Below, in pieces: positions 10,286-20,911 of a DNA stretch of 64,000 bases. The notes beneath the pieces are model-generated. The model was not told the DNA's origin, made no database searches, and saw only the letters and a list, made by a program, of their open reading frames with translations. The DNA is taken from the NCBI GenBank assembly GCA_030144725.1, contig JASKMD010000027.1, positions 124,001 to 188,000 on the forward strand, given 5' to 3'. Both the position numbers and the translations under genes were made by a program. Source of the DNA: Haematococcus lacustris (lineage: Eukaryota > Chlorophyta > Chlorophyceae > Chlamydomonadales > Haematococcaceae). Position 1 is the first letter of the stretch. The number at the start of each line of letters is the position of its first letter.

Positions 10286-10875
10286 GGTCAGCAAGACCCT
10301 GTAAAATGGTCAGCAGGACCCTGTAAAAACTGCCATCAGAACCCTGCACAGGGTCGCCAGGACCCTGCGCCGGGTCACCAGGACCCTGCGCAGGGTCACC
10401 AGGACCCTGCAAATGGTCAGCAGGACCCTGTAAAAACTGCCATCAGAACCCTGCACAGGGTCGCCAGGACCCTGCGCCGGGTCACCAGGACCCTGCGCAG
10501 GGTCACCAGGACCCTGCAAATGGTCAGCAGGACCCTGTAAAAACTGCCATCAGAACCCTGCACAGGGTCGCCAGGACCCTGCGCCGGGTCACCAGGACCC
10601 TGCGCAGGGTCACCAGGACCCTGCAAATGGTCAGCAGGACCCTGTAAAAACTGCCATCAGAACCCTGCACAGGGTCGGCAGGACCCTGCGCCGGGTTGCA
10701 GGACCCTGCAAATGGTCGGCAGGACCCTGCAAATGAGGTCAGTAGGACCCTGCGCAGGGTCGCTAGGACCCTGCGCAGGGTCGCTAGGACCCTGCAAATG
10801 GTCGTCAGGACCCTGCAAATGGCCGATGCGCTAGGACCCTGCGCAGGGTCGGCAGGACCCTGCGCAGGGTTTTTT
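10286..10875. repeat. 107-bp tandem repeats carrying palindrome cores
   Basis: A 107-bp unit starts at about 10311, 10418, 10525 and 10632 (the last partial). Each unit reads 'cagcaggaccctgtaaaaac', then 'tgccatcagaaccctgcaca', and then three ggaccctg(c/g)..gggtc cores. From 10690 to 10870 it degrades into short 'caggaccctgcaaatggtc' and 'aggaccctgcgcagggtcg' units. Family membership with the arrays at 742-3695 and 7475-8060 is clear from the shared core. The array abuts the truncated end of the gag-protease element. Confidence 0.9.
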
Positions 10876-10889
10876 CGGATTTCAAATGG

Positions 10890-11789
10890 TTATAACATCG
10901 CACGAACTTTGAGTTTTTCAATGACAACGGCGGCGTTGAGTCGGCCTTTCCTGGGGCTATCTGCGGTATGGCTCCCGGGAGAAATGGTCCTGGTGACTTC
11001 CGGCCTTAATCGGCGCGAGTGAGCAGCAAGGACAGCAGCAGGTGGGCGGGGCAGTGAGTGGGTGGATCCAGGTGGCCTTGTGGCAGCACACTGGCCAGCA
11101 GCACTCTGGTCACCTGTGTGTGGGTGCAAGGTTTTATTACCTTGGGGAGTGCGCAGGGTGAGAGTCTTGTCGACGTAGTCGACCAAGGCTCCCTGCACAG
11201 TCAACCAGTCAGCACCCAAGAGCACGTCATAAGCATGAACAAGGTCAGGCATGACAGTCAACAGGCACATGCAGCAGAAGCTGTTGATGCGCAGCTGCAC
11301 TTTGACATAATGCTCACATATCACAGGCTGGTTGTTGGCAACATCAAACCTGAGTGACATGGGATAAGTAAACACTGGGATGTTATGCAGCTGAACAAAG
11401 CTAGCACCGATGAGTGATGCATCAGCACCACTATCAGCTAACATGTGACAGGCATGAGTATCAATGGTGCCAGCAAACTGGAACCTCACCTTGTCGTCTT
11501 GACCAGAGACCCCCAAGATGACTTGAGACGGTGCACGGGGACAACACAGGGCAGTCTTACACGAGAGAATGTGACCCACACAAGGGTCAGCAACACTGAA
11601 ACAGGAACCACAGCCCTGAGCTGCTGTCACAGCAGTCTGCTGAGGGAACGCATGGCCATCAACGGTTGGCTCAGGATTTAGCTGGCTATCATCAGGCACA
11701 GCAACACCAAGAACAGCAGTCTGCTGGGGCTCAATCCCACTCATATCAGTGGCACAGGTGCATAAGACAGGTTCATCAGCAGGTACCAC
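10890..11789 (-). pseudogene. Retrotransposon aspartic protease (retropepsin) region, 3' truncated
   Basis: The open frame contains a retropepsin core: MLADSGADASLIG with the catalytic DSGA (residues ~120-123) and the later YDVLLGADWL segment that closes this fold in Ty3-type proteases. Upstream is a Cys/Gln-rich linker to gag; the frame differs from the gag ORF and the two are separated by 36 bases. After the protease the frame becomes low complexity and stops at 10890, just before a palindrome array, so reverse transcriptase and integrase are absent. It is on the same strand as the gag ORF and almost certainly from the same element. It is not adjacent to the pol at 4213-7092, and its candidate LTR is unlike that element's LTRs, so I treat it as a separate family. 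Confidence 0.85.
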
Positions 11790-11825
11790 AGCACAGGCAT
11801 GGCACTGTCCTGGCTGGGCAACACC

Positions 11826-13394
11826 TCACTTTCCATTGGCTGACGCAATCCTGCCCTTCTTTGGCTCAGAGTCATTGTGCTCAGAAGGACGCTTCCCTGC
11901 AGCCTTAGCATCAGCAGGAGGGCGAGGGTAGCCAGACAGCTTCCTGGCCTCGAGAGCTGGCATGTCCTTAAAGGGACACAGAGGCTTGAGATGCCTGGGA
12001 TCATAGCAGTGATGGCAGTACTGGCCAGGCTTCATGTTGGACTGCTCAGCAGCCTCCTCAGCCTTCTGCTTCATAATGACACGGTAGCCAGCAGCAGGAC
12101 CAGCAGCCATGCCAGCCCTGAAGCCCCTGGAACGGGCTGGGACTTTGGCAGGTGGGTCGCTCTGGGTGCTCTTAGGAGGACGAGGGTTGTTTGCACGCTC
12201 CAGACCCTCAGTCAGCTGCTTAGCCTGCACAGCAGCAACATGCCGCTTGGTGCCGACTGCCTCAGCAAGGATCTCAGCAGCACGCTGAGCCTGCCTGGCA
12301 GAGTCGATAGCCTGAGCCAGAGTGAAGGGAGGAAAAAGAGCAGAATCCCTTAGGACTGCCTTTTTCAGCTCAGATGTCAGTCCCTTGATAAACAGGGAGA
12401 CAAGCAAACTCTCATCCATGCACTGGACACCAGCAGTCAGCAGATTGTTCCTGAAAGCAGTGATATATTCAGGCAGAAGGAGCTGGGACGACATGCGAAT
12501 GCTGCCTTCAAGTAGCTGCTTTTGGGCATCAGTCTGATCGTCACGCAAGTCGTCTCCTGTATACTCAAGAAAGGACAGTCGCAGGTAAGGCCAGGTAGGT
12601 GCAGTGCGGGTTTGTGCGAAATGAGCAGCACGGATGGATGGCAACCAAGCATCACGCGCAGCCCCTGATAGGAATGCAGGAAAGACAGAGGCAATGTCCA
12701 GATTGAAGCGCAGGCAATGTGCTTCTAAGTCGTCACAGAAGGCAGAGGCCCTGCGGCGAGACTTGGTGCAATTGTCTGTCCACTTATCAGGGCCAGGCAC
12801 AGATTTAGCAGCTGGGGTCTGACTATTAACCTGGGGAAAGAGGTGGTGCAGAGCGCCGCCTCTCCCACCGATTGAGTTGAAGGTACCAGGAATACACGCA
12901 GGGCGTGTACCTGACCGACTTGGGGACGGAGTGCGCATACTAAACAGCCTGTCCTGAATGGAGGGAGGGGAACCAGGGAATAGACCCACCTTTTCAGCTA
13001 GCGCAGCCAGGGTGCGATCTGTCAGCTTTTGGCGAGATTCCATCTTGGCCAGCTTGGTTTTAGCCTCCTTCAGCTGGTCCTGCGTGTCCAGCAGCGACTG
13101 GGCCAGCTGGTCTGCGGAAGACAGGTCAATCTCGCCCTTAGAGACGTCGTCAGCCTCTTCTTCCTCATCCTGCTCCTCCTCTTCGTCTTCTTCATCGCCT
13201 GGAGGGACTGGGCCATCGCCCTGCCCATTCCGCGACGGAGTTGCAGCAGGAGCACCGTCGGGGAACAAAGCCGCCCTCAGGGACCAGGCAAACTCGGGAT
13301 CAGATAGGGCCTAGGCCAATATGGCCTGGGAACCCGCAGGACCGCCGGCTGTGCCAGCGCCTGGTGTGTCGCCATTCGGCGTAGTGTCAGTCAT
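11826..13394 (-). pseudogene. gag: Retrotransposon Gag with CCHC zinc knuckle; in-frame UAG near the start
   Basis: Starting from the ATG at 13394 the frame runs 27 codons, meets TAG at 13313-13311, then stays open in the same frame to 11826. The body shows an acidic stretch (about a dozen E/D residues), a coiled-coil-like segment, a Gag core (LEAHCLRFNLDIASVFPAFL, 'ARDAWLPSIR', 'LLEGSIRMSSQLLLPEYI') and a C-terminal zinc knuckle C-X2-C-X4-H-X4-C (CHHCYDPRHLKPLC), typical of nucleocapsid. Either the copy is broken by the UAG, or Gag starts downstream, or the stop is read through. Readthrough cannot be judged from one copy. Confidence 0.85.
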
Positions 13395-13434
13395 GGTGCG
13401 GCCAGTCACTGAGGTATCGGAATACGGAAACCAA

Positions 13435-13670
13435 TGTAGCGTTCAGAAAGAACGCGCCTTAAATCATTTCAGTGTGTGAACGCCATGCAACGCTAACCGC
13501 AATTACAGGTGTCAGACTGCTGCAGCGCAACCAGGCTAAGACATAGAACGGCCTCCGGGGATCGAACCCGAATGGTGGGCAGCAGTACAGCCCACCACTT
13601 AACCTGCCTGTATCACACTTCAGCAGTGACACTAGCGCCGATCCGCTTAGTGCAGAATCGGAACGCTACA
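13435..13670 (-). repeat. Candidate LTR of the gag-protease element
   Basis: 236 bp bounded by perfect 10-bp inverted ends, TGTAGCGTTC and GAACGCTACA, in the place expected for a 5' LTR upstream of gag. Reading on the minus strand, two bases after its end comes TGGTTTCCG, a plausible primer-binding site since these start with TGG. No second copy is visible in the window, so the LTR call rests on ends and position. It encloses a tRNA-like segment (13553-13606). Confidence 0.6.
13553..13606 (-). other. tRNA-like segment with Pol III A- and B-box matches
   Basis: On the minus strand GGTTAAGTGG (13604-13595) fits the A-box consensus RRYNNARYGG and GTTCGATCC fits the B-box GWTCRANNC. The B-box lies in a T-arm-like stem-loop (TCGGG TTCGATC CCCGG). 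Between them is a perfect 8-bp stem, TGGTGGGC/GCCCACCA, with a 9-base loop. No D-arm or complete acceptor stem can be folded, so it is not a functional tRNA gene. It resembles a tRNA-derived (SINE-like) piece inside the LTR-like sequence. Confidence 0.55.
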
Positions 13671-14423
13671 CCAGCGGGGAGACTGATTGGCCTGAGCTGA
13701 GCCTCTAGATCACTATCCCTACCCGCCTACTCGCCTACCCCCCTCGCCTACCCCCCTCGCCTATCCCCCTACCCGCCTACTATCCCTACCCGCATATGCT
13801 CCTTGACCTCAGAGCTGGAACCGGACGAGGGGATGTCATACCGGCGCCGGCGAGGACCCCCTTTGGCTGGCTGGGTAGCTGACTGCGTGCTGCCTCGCCT
13901 CGACCTACACTGGGCCTCCCCCTGCCGCTCCTCCCGCCCGGCCCTCCTGTCATCCGGGGAGGGGCGCGGAGGGGCCCTGGCGACGGTGTCAAGCCAGCGG
14001 GGAGACTGACTGGCCTGCATCTCAGCGGCTCCGCCCCTCTCTGATCCGAAACATCCCGGAAGCCCATCCCGGAAGAAGAAACGGTCTCCTGCACTGGGAG
14101 AAGATGGACTGAGCCTACACCCGTGTCTTGCCTTGGCCAAGGGGCGGTTGGGCCCGCTACCTCGGCGTCCACGGGGTCAAGGGAGGGAGGGCTGGCGGAA
14201 GGTTCCGCACCCACCCACTGCCCGGCTGCTGCTGAACCCTTGGCTGTGGAAGCTCTCAGCTTGTTAGCTGCGAGCTTGCCCTTGGAGGCCAGAACTGCGC
14301 CCTTATTTACTAAGCTTAGTGAGGGCCTTCACCAATAGCCCCAAGTGCCCTGGGCAGCGCGGAGAGGCTTGTGGGGGGAAATTGGGAGGGGAAACCATGG
14401 CGATAGACCCCTCAAGAGGCTTA
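13671..14423. other. No supported gene; short duplications
   Basis: A 'cctacccgcc' / 'cccctcgcctac' short repeat occupies 13720-13795. A 24-base block 'ccagcggggagactgaytgg' occurs at 13671 and again near 13996. The remaining sequence is GC-rich with open frames on both strands but no recognisable domain. Confidence 0.4.
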
Positions 14424-14775
14424 CACAGAAAGGTTCCTAATTTGGGTAGGCCTATACTGGCCGTTCTCCCATTTGCGCTCTTCAACACGCATGCCGCCTT
14501 TCATACACGGTCGTTGGAAGTTGTAAGGATGTTGTGGGTCGGTTTGCGGCGGACTATCGCGTTTTGTCGGCTGAGATTTGGCTGCCGCCGGTTACGCCCG
14601 TTTGAACCCTACCGGCCGTTAAGGTCCCGCGTGCACTAGCGCGACGAAATACCCATGCGAGCGCGGCCCTTCTAGACACCTTGGTGGGTACCCAATGTAG
14701 CGCAGTTGGTGCGCTTTGGTTTATTGCTACCCTTTGGCCGCGGTCTTGCGTTGAAAATGTTCTCTCTCAGCTCTC

Positions 14776-15216
14776 ATGTCATTTTTTCGGCATCATGCGC
14801 CCAGGTCCTACCGCACACCACCAGCCCTTATGGCCAAACTGACCACTGGTGCTTCTCGACAGTCCAGCTTGGCTCAAGACAGCACAGGCGAAAGAGCCAA
14901 AAGGCTCTTGGCAGCTGTTAATGCTTACATGAAGGTCAAGCGGGGTGGGGTGATTGCAAAACGTGGGCGCCCAACAGCTTTGTCAGCTGTGGAAGAGGAG
15001 CGGCTGCGGGACTTGGTAGTGAGGGGCCAGCAGCAGGGTGTGGGGGTCACCAAGACAGCATTGCTTGCAGCCGTGAGGACGACGCAGCGGGTCACGGAGC
15101 GCAAGGGCAAAGTGGACCCCTTCAAGGAGAAGGCCCCTGGCAAGAATTGGCGCCAGGGGTTCATGTGGCATTTAGTAATAATTATTTACTTGAAGTATAT
15201 AATAAAATACCGATAA
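14776..15216 (+). pseudogene. Tc5/CENP-B-type HTH transposase fragment
   Basis: The frame encodes a stretch of about 145 residues. The central part, RGRPTALSAVEEERLRDLVV followed by a gap and then KEKAPGKNWRQGFMWHL, matches the pattern of the Tc5/CENP-B-type helix-turn-helix of pogo-like transposases, where the second helix region ends in a 'P(G/S)K.W..GF..RH' motif. After this, the sequence turns AT-rich (15170-15225) and the DDE catalytic part is missing. A second frame at 15248-15520 continues on the same strand (ends KKAAKANKRSCK) but shows no catalytic motif. It lies between two inverted repeats. Confidence 0.65.
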
Positions 15217-15247
15217 CAATACATGTCGGGCGGCATTTGAGAAGAGC

Positions 15248-15520
15248 GTGCACTTGAGAAGTGGCTTTCACCCCCCAGACAAGGATAACATGCTAGCAGC
15301 AGCAGCAGCCAGCATGGAGGGTGGCAGGCAGCAACCAGCCTTCAAACCCTGGGTCCCCTTGACAGTCGACGCCGCAATGTTGCGTGTTGCAGCTCAGCGA
15401 TCAGCCCAACCGCAGCCCAACTTACGTTTCCCAGCAGAGGATAGGTTCTATTTCAAGCATGAGGTGGTTGCTGAGGCAACCAAGAAAGCTGCAAAGGCCA
15501 ACAAGCGATCTTGCAAGTAG
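15248..15520 (+). pseudogene. Unrecognised ORF inside the pogo-like element
   Basis: 90 codons, alanine-rich at the start and lysine-rich at the end (ATKKAAKANKRSCK). It follows the HTH fragment on the same strand within the inverted repeats, so it may be a spliced or displaced part of the same transposase gene. No domain is recognised. Confidence 0.35.
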
Positions 15521-15908
15521 CATGCTTGCATGTCCATGTGCACAATTTTGAGTGCCTCTAGACTGCCACGTGATCATGTTTTTGACAAGCTGCTAGCTTT
15601 GATAGGGGCATTGGGATGGGTAACAGCCTCTACAAAAGTTGTGGTGCCAATCTTTGAGTAGGTGGACAAAAGCAACGACATACCCACATTAGGGGACTTT
15701 CAATGTAAAACTGGTTTTTGAGGGGTATGGTACTAAAACATGTCATATCTTTGCTGCTGGTGGGCATATGGAGACCATCAAGGGCACTGTGGAGAGATGT
15801 AATGAAGGGTTGCACAGCTATATGCTTGGCTTTCACGTTAGTACCGGAATGGAGCAGCAATGGGTCTGAGACGCCAAAAGTTAACCAGATTAGGAACCTT
15901 TCTGTGTA

Positions 15909-17454
15909 CCGTTCATCCTGCATTCGAAATAGGACTGTTTCACCAAGGGCATGTTGTGCCAGCGTGTGTGCCCCCCTCCTCCCTTGCAATAGCCTCCCTA
16001 GCAGCAGAATCAGAGCTCGTGGGGCAAAGCCCCCGATGGGCAGGTGCTTGCACCCTTGTTGCGTCGCTGCGGAGGTCGACGGCATCACATAATCTACGGC
16101 ACATGTATCAGCTGGCACTAGCTGCAACTCTCACCCAGGGGCGAGCTGCTCTGGCTCAAGGTGGCAAGCTAGGTGCAGCAGCGCCGGTTCTTGGCTGCAC
16201 GCTTCACAAGCGTGCCACACCTGCTGGGTTGGAGCTGCCTCAGACAGCTGCCAAGCGCAAGCGGCCACCACTCCCAACCGTACCTGCCAACAGCCTCCGT
16301 GCCACATCCCCGCAACCGTTTTCCAACCCGACTGCTGATGCCGACGCGCATGCTCATGTAGAGCAGCCTAAGCGACGCGGGCGGTCGCGGTGATGACTAC
16401 ATGCCACGTAACAGCTAGAGTTAGAATCACTAACTTTGATGCTTTGCTGTGCACGGCCTACTGATTGCATAATTATTCTGGATGGGTGAAAGGTAGCTGA
16501 CCGGGTTGCCTTAGTTGGGGGCGCTTGAGCTACGGTCACGGCAACATTTTATGTTCAAGGCCGTCATGAACAAGTCCAAGCACAACACGCCATGGCAATC
16601 TGATTGGTTCAATACTAGAAGGGGTCCTCAACCATTGCCGGCAGCCATGAGCAATAACATACACATGTTTGCAAGAAGGGCCATGTCTCCAACGCATGCT
16701 TTTCCTTGACATCGTAAGGACAGGAAGCAGCCATTTTCATAGGCACCCCACAACATGAGTCAACCATGTCAATCTGTTGTTGCATAACGGCACCCACACG
16801 CCCTTTCACGTCAATATGGGTGATGCCTTTCAAGCAGCCCTGACCCTCCAAGCAACCCAGTGCCTCTAAGTTGTGGTGACAAGCACACCGTGGATGCAAC
16901 CTCCCCAACACGTGTCAAATAGTGTAAGCAGCATGCGCCCTCTATAGCAGCCTCCGCCATTGAATACGGCTCACATGCATCCTCCCCACCACCACCCCGC
17001 TGTGGGTGTAGGCCCATGCCTTGTCTGATTGCTACAGCCGCAAACCTCCATGACAGTCGATCCCACATAGCTTCACGCGGGCAAGTGTCACCGTTGCTGG
17101 TACCCATAGCCCTGTGGAGCATGGCAGACACACAACATGCAACACATACCACATGATGTGCTCATGACCCACATGTCAACCTGTATGACATGATGTGCAC
17201 GTGACGTGGAACATCACATTGGACAGGTCGTCTCCCCATGCCAACCATAGGTGTTAAGCAGGCCTCACACACAACAGCCAAAGCGTCACGTGGCGACTGA
17301 CAAGTTGTGCAAGATGCAATGCGTGTAGGGATGCGTGCTGAGCTTCACACAGATAACCAACTACATGCAGAAGCTAATAACATAGAAGATCCACACGGGG
17401 CACAACCTGCCAACCACTACTGGTTGCATGACATCAACCTCCTTTACCTGTCAT
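15909..17454. other. No supported gene
   Basis: Frames at 15860-16393 (+) and 16615-17152 (-) are open but have no recognisable domains, atypical amino-acid composition and no phase-consistent splice junctions that I could find. The part near 17200-17450 probably includes the 3' untranslated region of the minus-strand gene ending at 17455. Confidence 0.4.
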
Positions 17455-20363
17455 CTACTCTGTTGACATAGTTGAGCATTGTTGAGCAAGCTGCATGAGC
17501 CAACAGCAGGCGGGCCTGGGCATAGCAAACGCGGGGGCAGCTCACCTGCAAGTGAGGAGGTCCTCCCATTTGCGGCTGGTTCCAATGGCTAACCTGTGAG
17601 TAATCAGAGCAGCAGATACAGGGTGGACCCCGCACCTTGCCTTGACATGCTACGGCGTGCACTCACCCCAATGCCCACCTTGCCCTCACATGCTACAGCA
17701 TGCACTCACCCCAGCGCCCAGCCTGTCATCGTCCCTGATGCGCCCGCCCCGAGCCATCACCCCAGCACCCCGGGTGTTGCTGCGGCGGCGGCGCGCACGG
17801 CCCTCGTCTGAGTCACAGTCCATGCCGGGCCGCCAGTCCTCATCGTCCTCATCTCGCTGCTTGCGCCCGCGCCCGCCACGACCACGTCCACGCCCCCCGG
17901 CAGCTGCACAGCGAAGTAGAGTCGAGCAGCGATGTGAAGGGTGCATTGTAACAGTGTCTAGGGAGGGGTGCGTGTTGATGGTAGTAACCAAGCCAACACC
18001 TGTGCAATTACTGTGGATGGAGGTCATTGGTCATGTGGTGCTACCACTTGCAAGCACACCAGGGTAAACCCCGTACACAGTTCTTTCAGATTCGCATCTC
18101 TGTCTTACGAACGCCCTCTGTCTCTCGAATATGGAGCATCCTTCTGGACCAGCCATAGGGACTACTGCCATGCAGAGCATAGAATTGTGAACTATTAGTA
18201 ATCAACCCACACCACTGTTCTGCACCTCTTGGCTAGATTGAGATGCAAGGCCAAAAGCCAGATGAAGTGCACTGGACCCGTGCACAAGTTCGACCATGAC
18301 CCGACAATACCAGGCAGAGACACAACCATCTAGGCCCCCCCTTGTCAGCAAGCAGCCGTCTATATGAGCATGTGGGCGATGAGGCGGTCTCAGCATACCA
18401 GGTTTGGGCTTGCGGACCTCCTCCTCGCTGTCCACCTCCTCCTCTTCCACCTCGTCCTGCACCTCAAGCTGCGTGCAAGTTGCAAGCCCACACCCTACGT
18501 CAGGCGCCCTGACCTCACATGCAAAAGGACAGCGGTGAGCACATGCTCAGCCCCTCCATGGTAGCCCCCACAAGGCCCCCTACACAAGGCTGCAGAGACC
18601 AGCATGACTCAGCAATGATGCTATGTGCTTGTTTTTTTACGTGTAGTGGTTCCACTGTCATTTGAGGTGTTGGCTGGCTGCCACCCTGAAAACACCACCC
18701 ACACCCACCTCTTGGTACTTGCGCTCTGCCTTGGGAGCTTTGGGAGCTGCAGGGGTGGCCTTAGCAGCAGCAGCTGCTTGCGCCTGTGCCTGTGCGGCCT
18801 GCAAGGCCACAGGCATGCGGATGGGCAGGGGTGCTCGTCAGCACCAGCACCAGCACCACCCCATCATCACCATGTGCAATGAGATGGGCAACTCTACAAT
18901 GGATGTGGTCAATGAGGGTGCTGACCCAGTGTCTATATTCAAACCCACAGATGGGGTAAACATATTTTGACACTCCCACAGTGACTGCATAGACCACTGT
19001 TATGTGCATGCTGTGTGGATGATATGCTCACTCTGTCATGTGCTTGTCCTCCTCCTAGTATTGTAGGTACTGATGATGGAAGTGGTGCCTATCAGAGCCA
19101 CTCAGGAGGTATGACCCTACCCCAAGCAATGACAGAGGTTGGAGTGTATCCAAGTGATTTTGATAGGTCAACAGCTCGCTAAGGACCATACCTGCCCCAC
19201 CCACCTGTAGCAGCCCAGGTGCCAGCTGTGGCATCTGTGTTTGCACAATTTGCATGATGGCGCTGGTCAGCTGCTGCTGGTGCTCAGGGACAAGAGAAGG
19301 GCGCTGGGCAAGAAGGGCCTGTGCGGCACAGAGAGGGACGGTTGCTTGCTTTAACAGCTTCATCGCAAATGCCAAATCCACCAGGTGGGGAACAGAAGAG
19401 CGGGGGATGCTTGCATGTCTAACACACACCCCTTGGCAATGGTTCCATCCCTCTACTATCTATTTGTCTTCTTTTAGGGTGCCCAGCCAGCTGGCAGGCA
19501 GTATCAGGAAGAAAGTACTGGCGGGGCGTGTTTGACAACGCACCTGCTTCTAACAAAAGCATCGAGTGCGACATGCGTGTCTTGGGCGAGGTTGCTGGCA
19601 GACAGCACTGGGTACACATAGCTATGGAGCAAGCGCCAACAAACCTACACTCTGCCATAGGGGTGTCAAACCGCCTGACAGGGGACACCATTCCTATGAC
19701 TACCAGCCCTGATCACAGCCAGAGAGCAGCCTTGGCCAGTCTGACCTGCACTTGCTGTGGCAGCGCGGCCACCAGCTGTGGCGGCAGCTGTGAGGGCAGG
19801 AGCGGCTCCCCGTTGACACCCAGCCAGGGCTGCTCCAATGGAGGCTCCTCCGCTGCCTTGCGCCCACGCCCGCCTCTTCGCTTGCCTGTGCACATGGCCA
19901 CATAGTCTTGGACAGCAGCCAGCTTGGGCAACTTTGCCGTGTCAAAGCACCTGAAGCGGCAGCAGCAGCCTTGCGCGCCTCCTCTTTCTGCTCCTCTTCA
20001 GCGTAGTAATCTCGCTTGGGTTTGGGACGGCGGCCGCTCTTGCGCTTGCTTTCGTCATCATCATCATCATCATCCTCATCATCACCTGCATGTAGAGACA
20101 CAGCCTGTGTGTCACGATGCATTCAATGAGACACACTGTGCACCTACGACTGTGCATCTACTGAACGGCATATCAGGGCAATGGTTAATTGAGGTACCAA
20201 CCCACTTGACTGCAGATGGCTATGTTGATTTGACTCACTTGGTACTTGGCTGCGCTTCCTGTAGCCCGCATTGGCATCTTGAGGTACAGAGGAACGTTGT
20301 GCAAGGATTTGCTGAGCTAAAGGACCTTGAGCGACAGCATGGGCCTGCTTGGCTTGCATCAAT

Positions 20364-20398
<35 letters not shown>

Positions 20399-20911
20399 CT
20401 GCAGCTGTTGCTGTTGTTGTGCTTGTAGCTGCTGCTGCTGCTGCAGCTGTTGCTGCTGCAGCATCTGGTACTGCTGCATTTGATGGTACTGCTGCAGCTG
20501 CTGAAGGTGTGCTGGAGTGAGTTGCAGCTGCTGCAGCTGTGCAGGTGAAAGTTGCTGCAACTGCTGCAATTGACCAGGGGTAAGGGCCATCAGAGCTGGT
20601 GCCAGTGCAGGAGCGGATGTCGGCGCAGGAGCAGAGGCTCCCGCAGCTGAGCCACCGGAGGCAGGTGTTGTTGACTGCAAGGTGGGTACAGCATGTGGAG
20701 CTGCTGCGGGTTCAGATGCGGAAACTAGCGCAGTAGCCGGTTCCTGCTGTGCGAGGATGGTCTGTGCGGGGATGGTCTGTGCGGGGGCGGGGGATTCCAA
20801 TTGAGCTGTCGCGGCCGCATGCTGTTGAATAGGCTCAGTGGCCTCATCGTCCTTGACCTTGTTTTCGCCAGCATTCTGGCCCTGAACGAAAGTGGTCAGG
20901 CAACTCTCCAT
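17455..20911 (-). CDS. Q-rich, acidic/basic nuclear-type protein of unknown function
   Basis: A multi-exon minus-strand gene. Exons with consistent phase: 20911-20239 (Met, then Pro/Ala-rich and a Gln-rich half with long CAG runs), 20085-19951 (acidic run then RKSGRRPKPKRDYY), then after a gap 18798-18709, 18468-18399 (EEEEVDSEEEVRKPKP), 17903-17710 (GRGRGRGGRGRKQRDEDDED, an RGG-like basic tract), 17593-17546 and 17490-17455 with the stop. Two further coding stretches, ~19923-19747 (TGKRRGGRGRKAAEE) and ~19400-19205 (a Leu/Gln helix-rich stretch, PEHQQQLTSAIMQIVQTQMP), clearly belong, but their 5' junctions do not keep frame. Composition suggests a nuclear, chromatin- or RNA-associated protein; I do not recognise a family. 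The true start may lie upstream of 20911. Confidence 0.6.
20346..20500 (-). repeat. CAG-rich coding tract (polyglutamine)
   Basis: Imperfect CAG/CAA runs on the minus strand encode Gln stretches (up to about 11 in a row) interrupted by Leu, Met, Tyr and Ala inside the first recognised exon of the unnamed nuclear-type gene. Confidence 0.85.

Larger units (their letters stand above)
14424..15906 (+). mobile_element. pogo/Tc5-like DNA transposon remnant with 22-bp TIRs and TA duplication
   Basis: The left end CACAGAAAGGTTCCTAAT(TTGG) at 14424-14445 is the inverted complement of 15885-15906 with one mismatch in 22 bases. Both ends are flanked by TA (14422-14423 and 15907-15908), the target duplication of the Tc1/mariner/pogo supergroup. 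Inside is a frame with a CENP-B/Tc5-type DNA-binding domain. At 1483 bp the element is too short for the full DDE transposase, so it is a deleted, probably non-autonomous copy. Confidence 0.75.

Noticed and set aside
13553..13606. A functional tRNA gene
   Set aside because: A- and B-box and T-arm matches are present, but there is no D-arm and no full acceptor stem.
3696..13670. A single LTR element with gag-protease at one end and pol at the other
   Set aside because: The LTRs flanking pol (TGTAAGAG..) differ from the candidate LTR near gag (TGTAGCGTTC..), and the pol element has its own target duplication at 3691 and 7475.
15860..16393. A 177-codon plus-strand ORF
   Set aside because: It crosses the right end of the pogo-like element and shows no recognisable domain.
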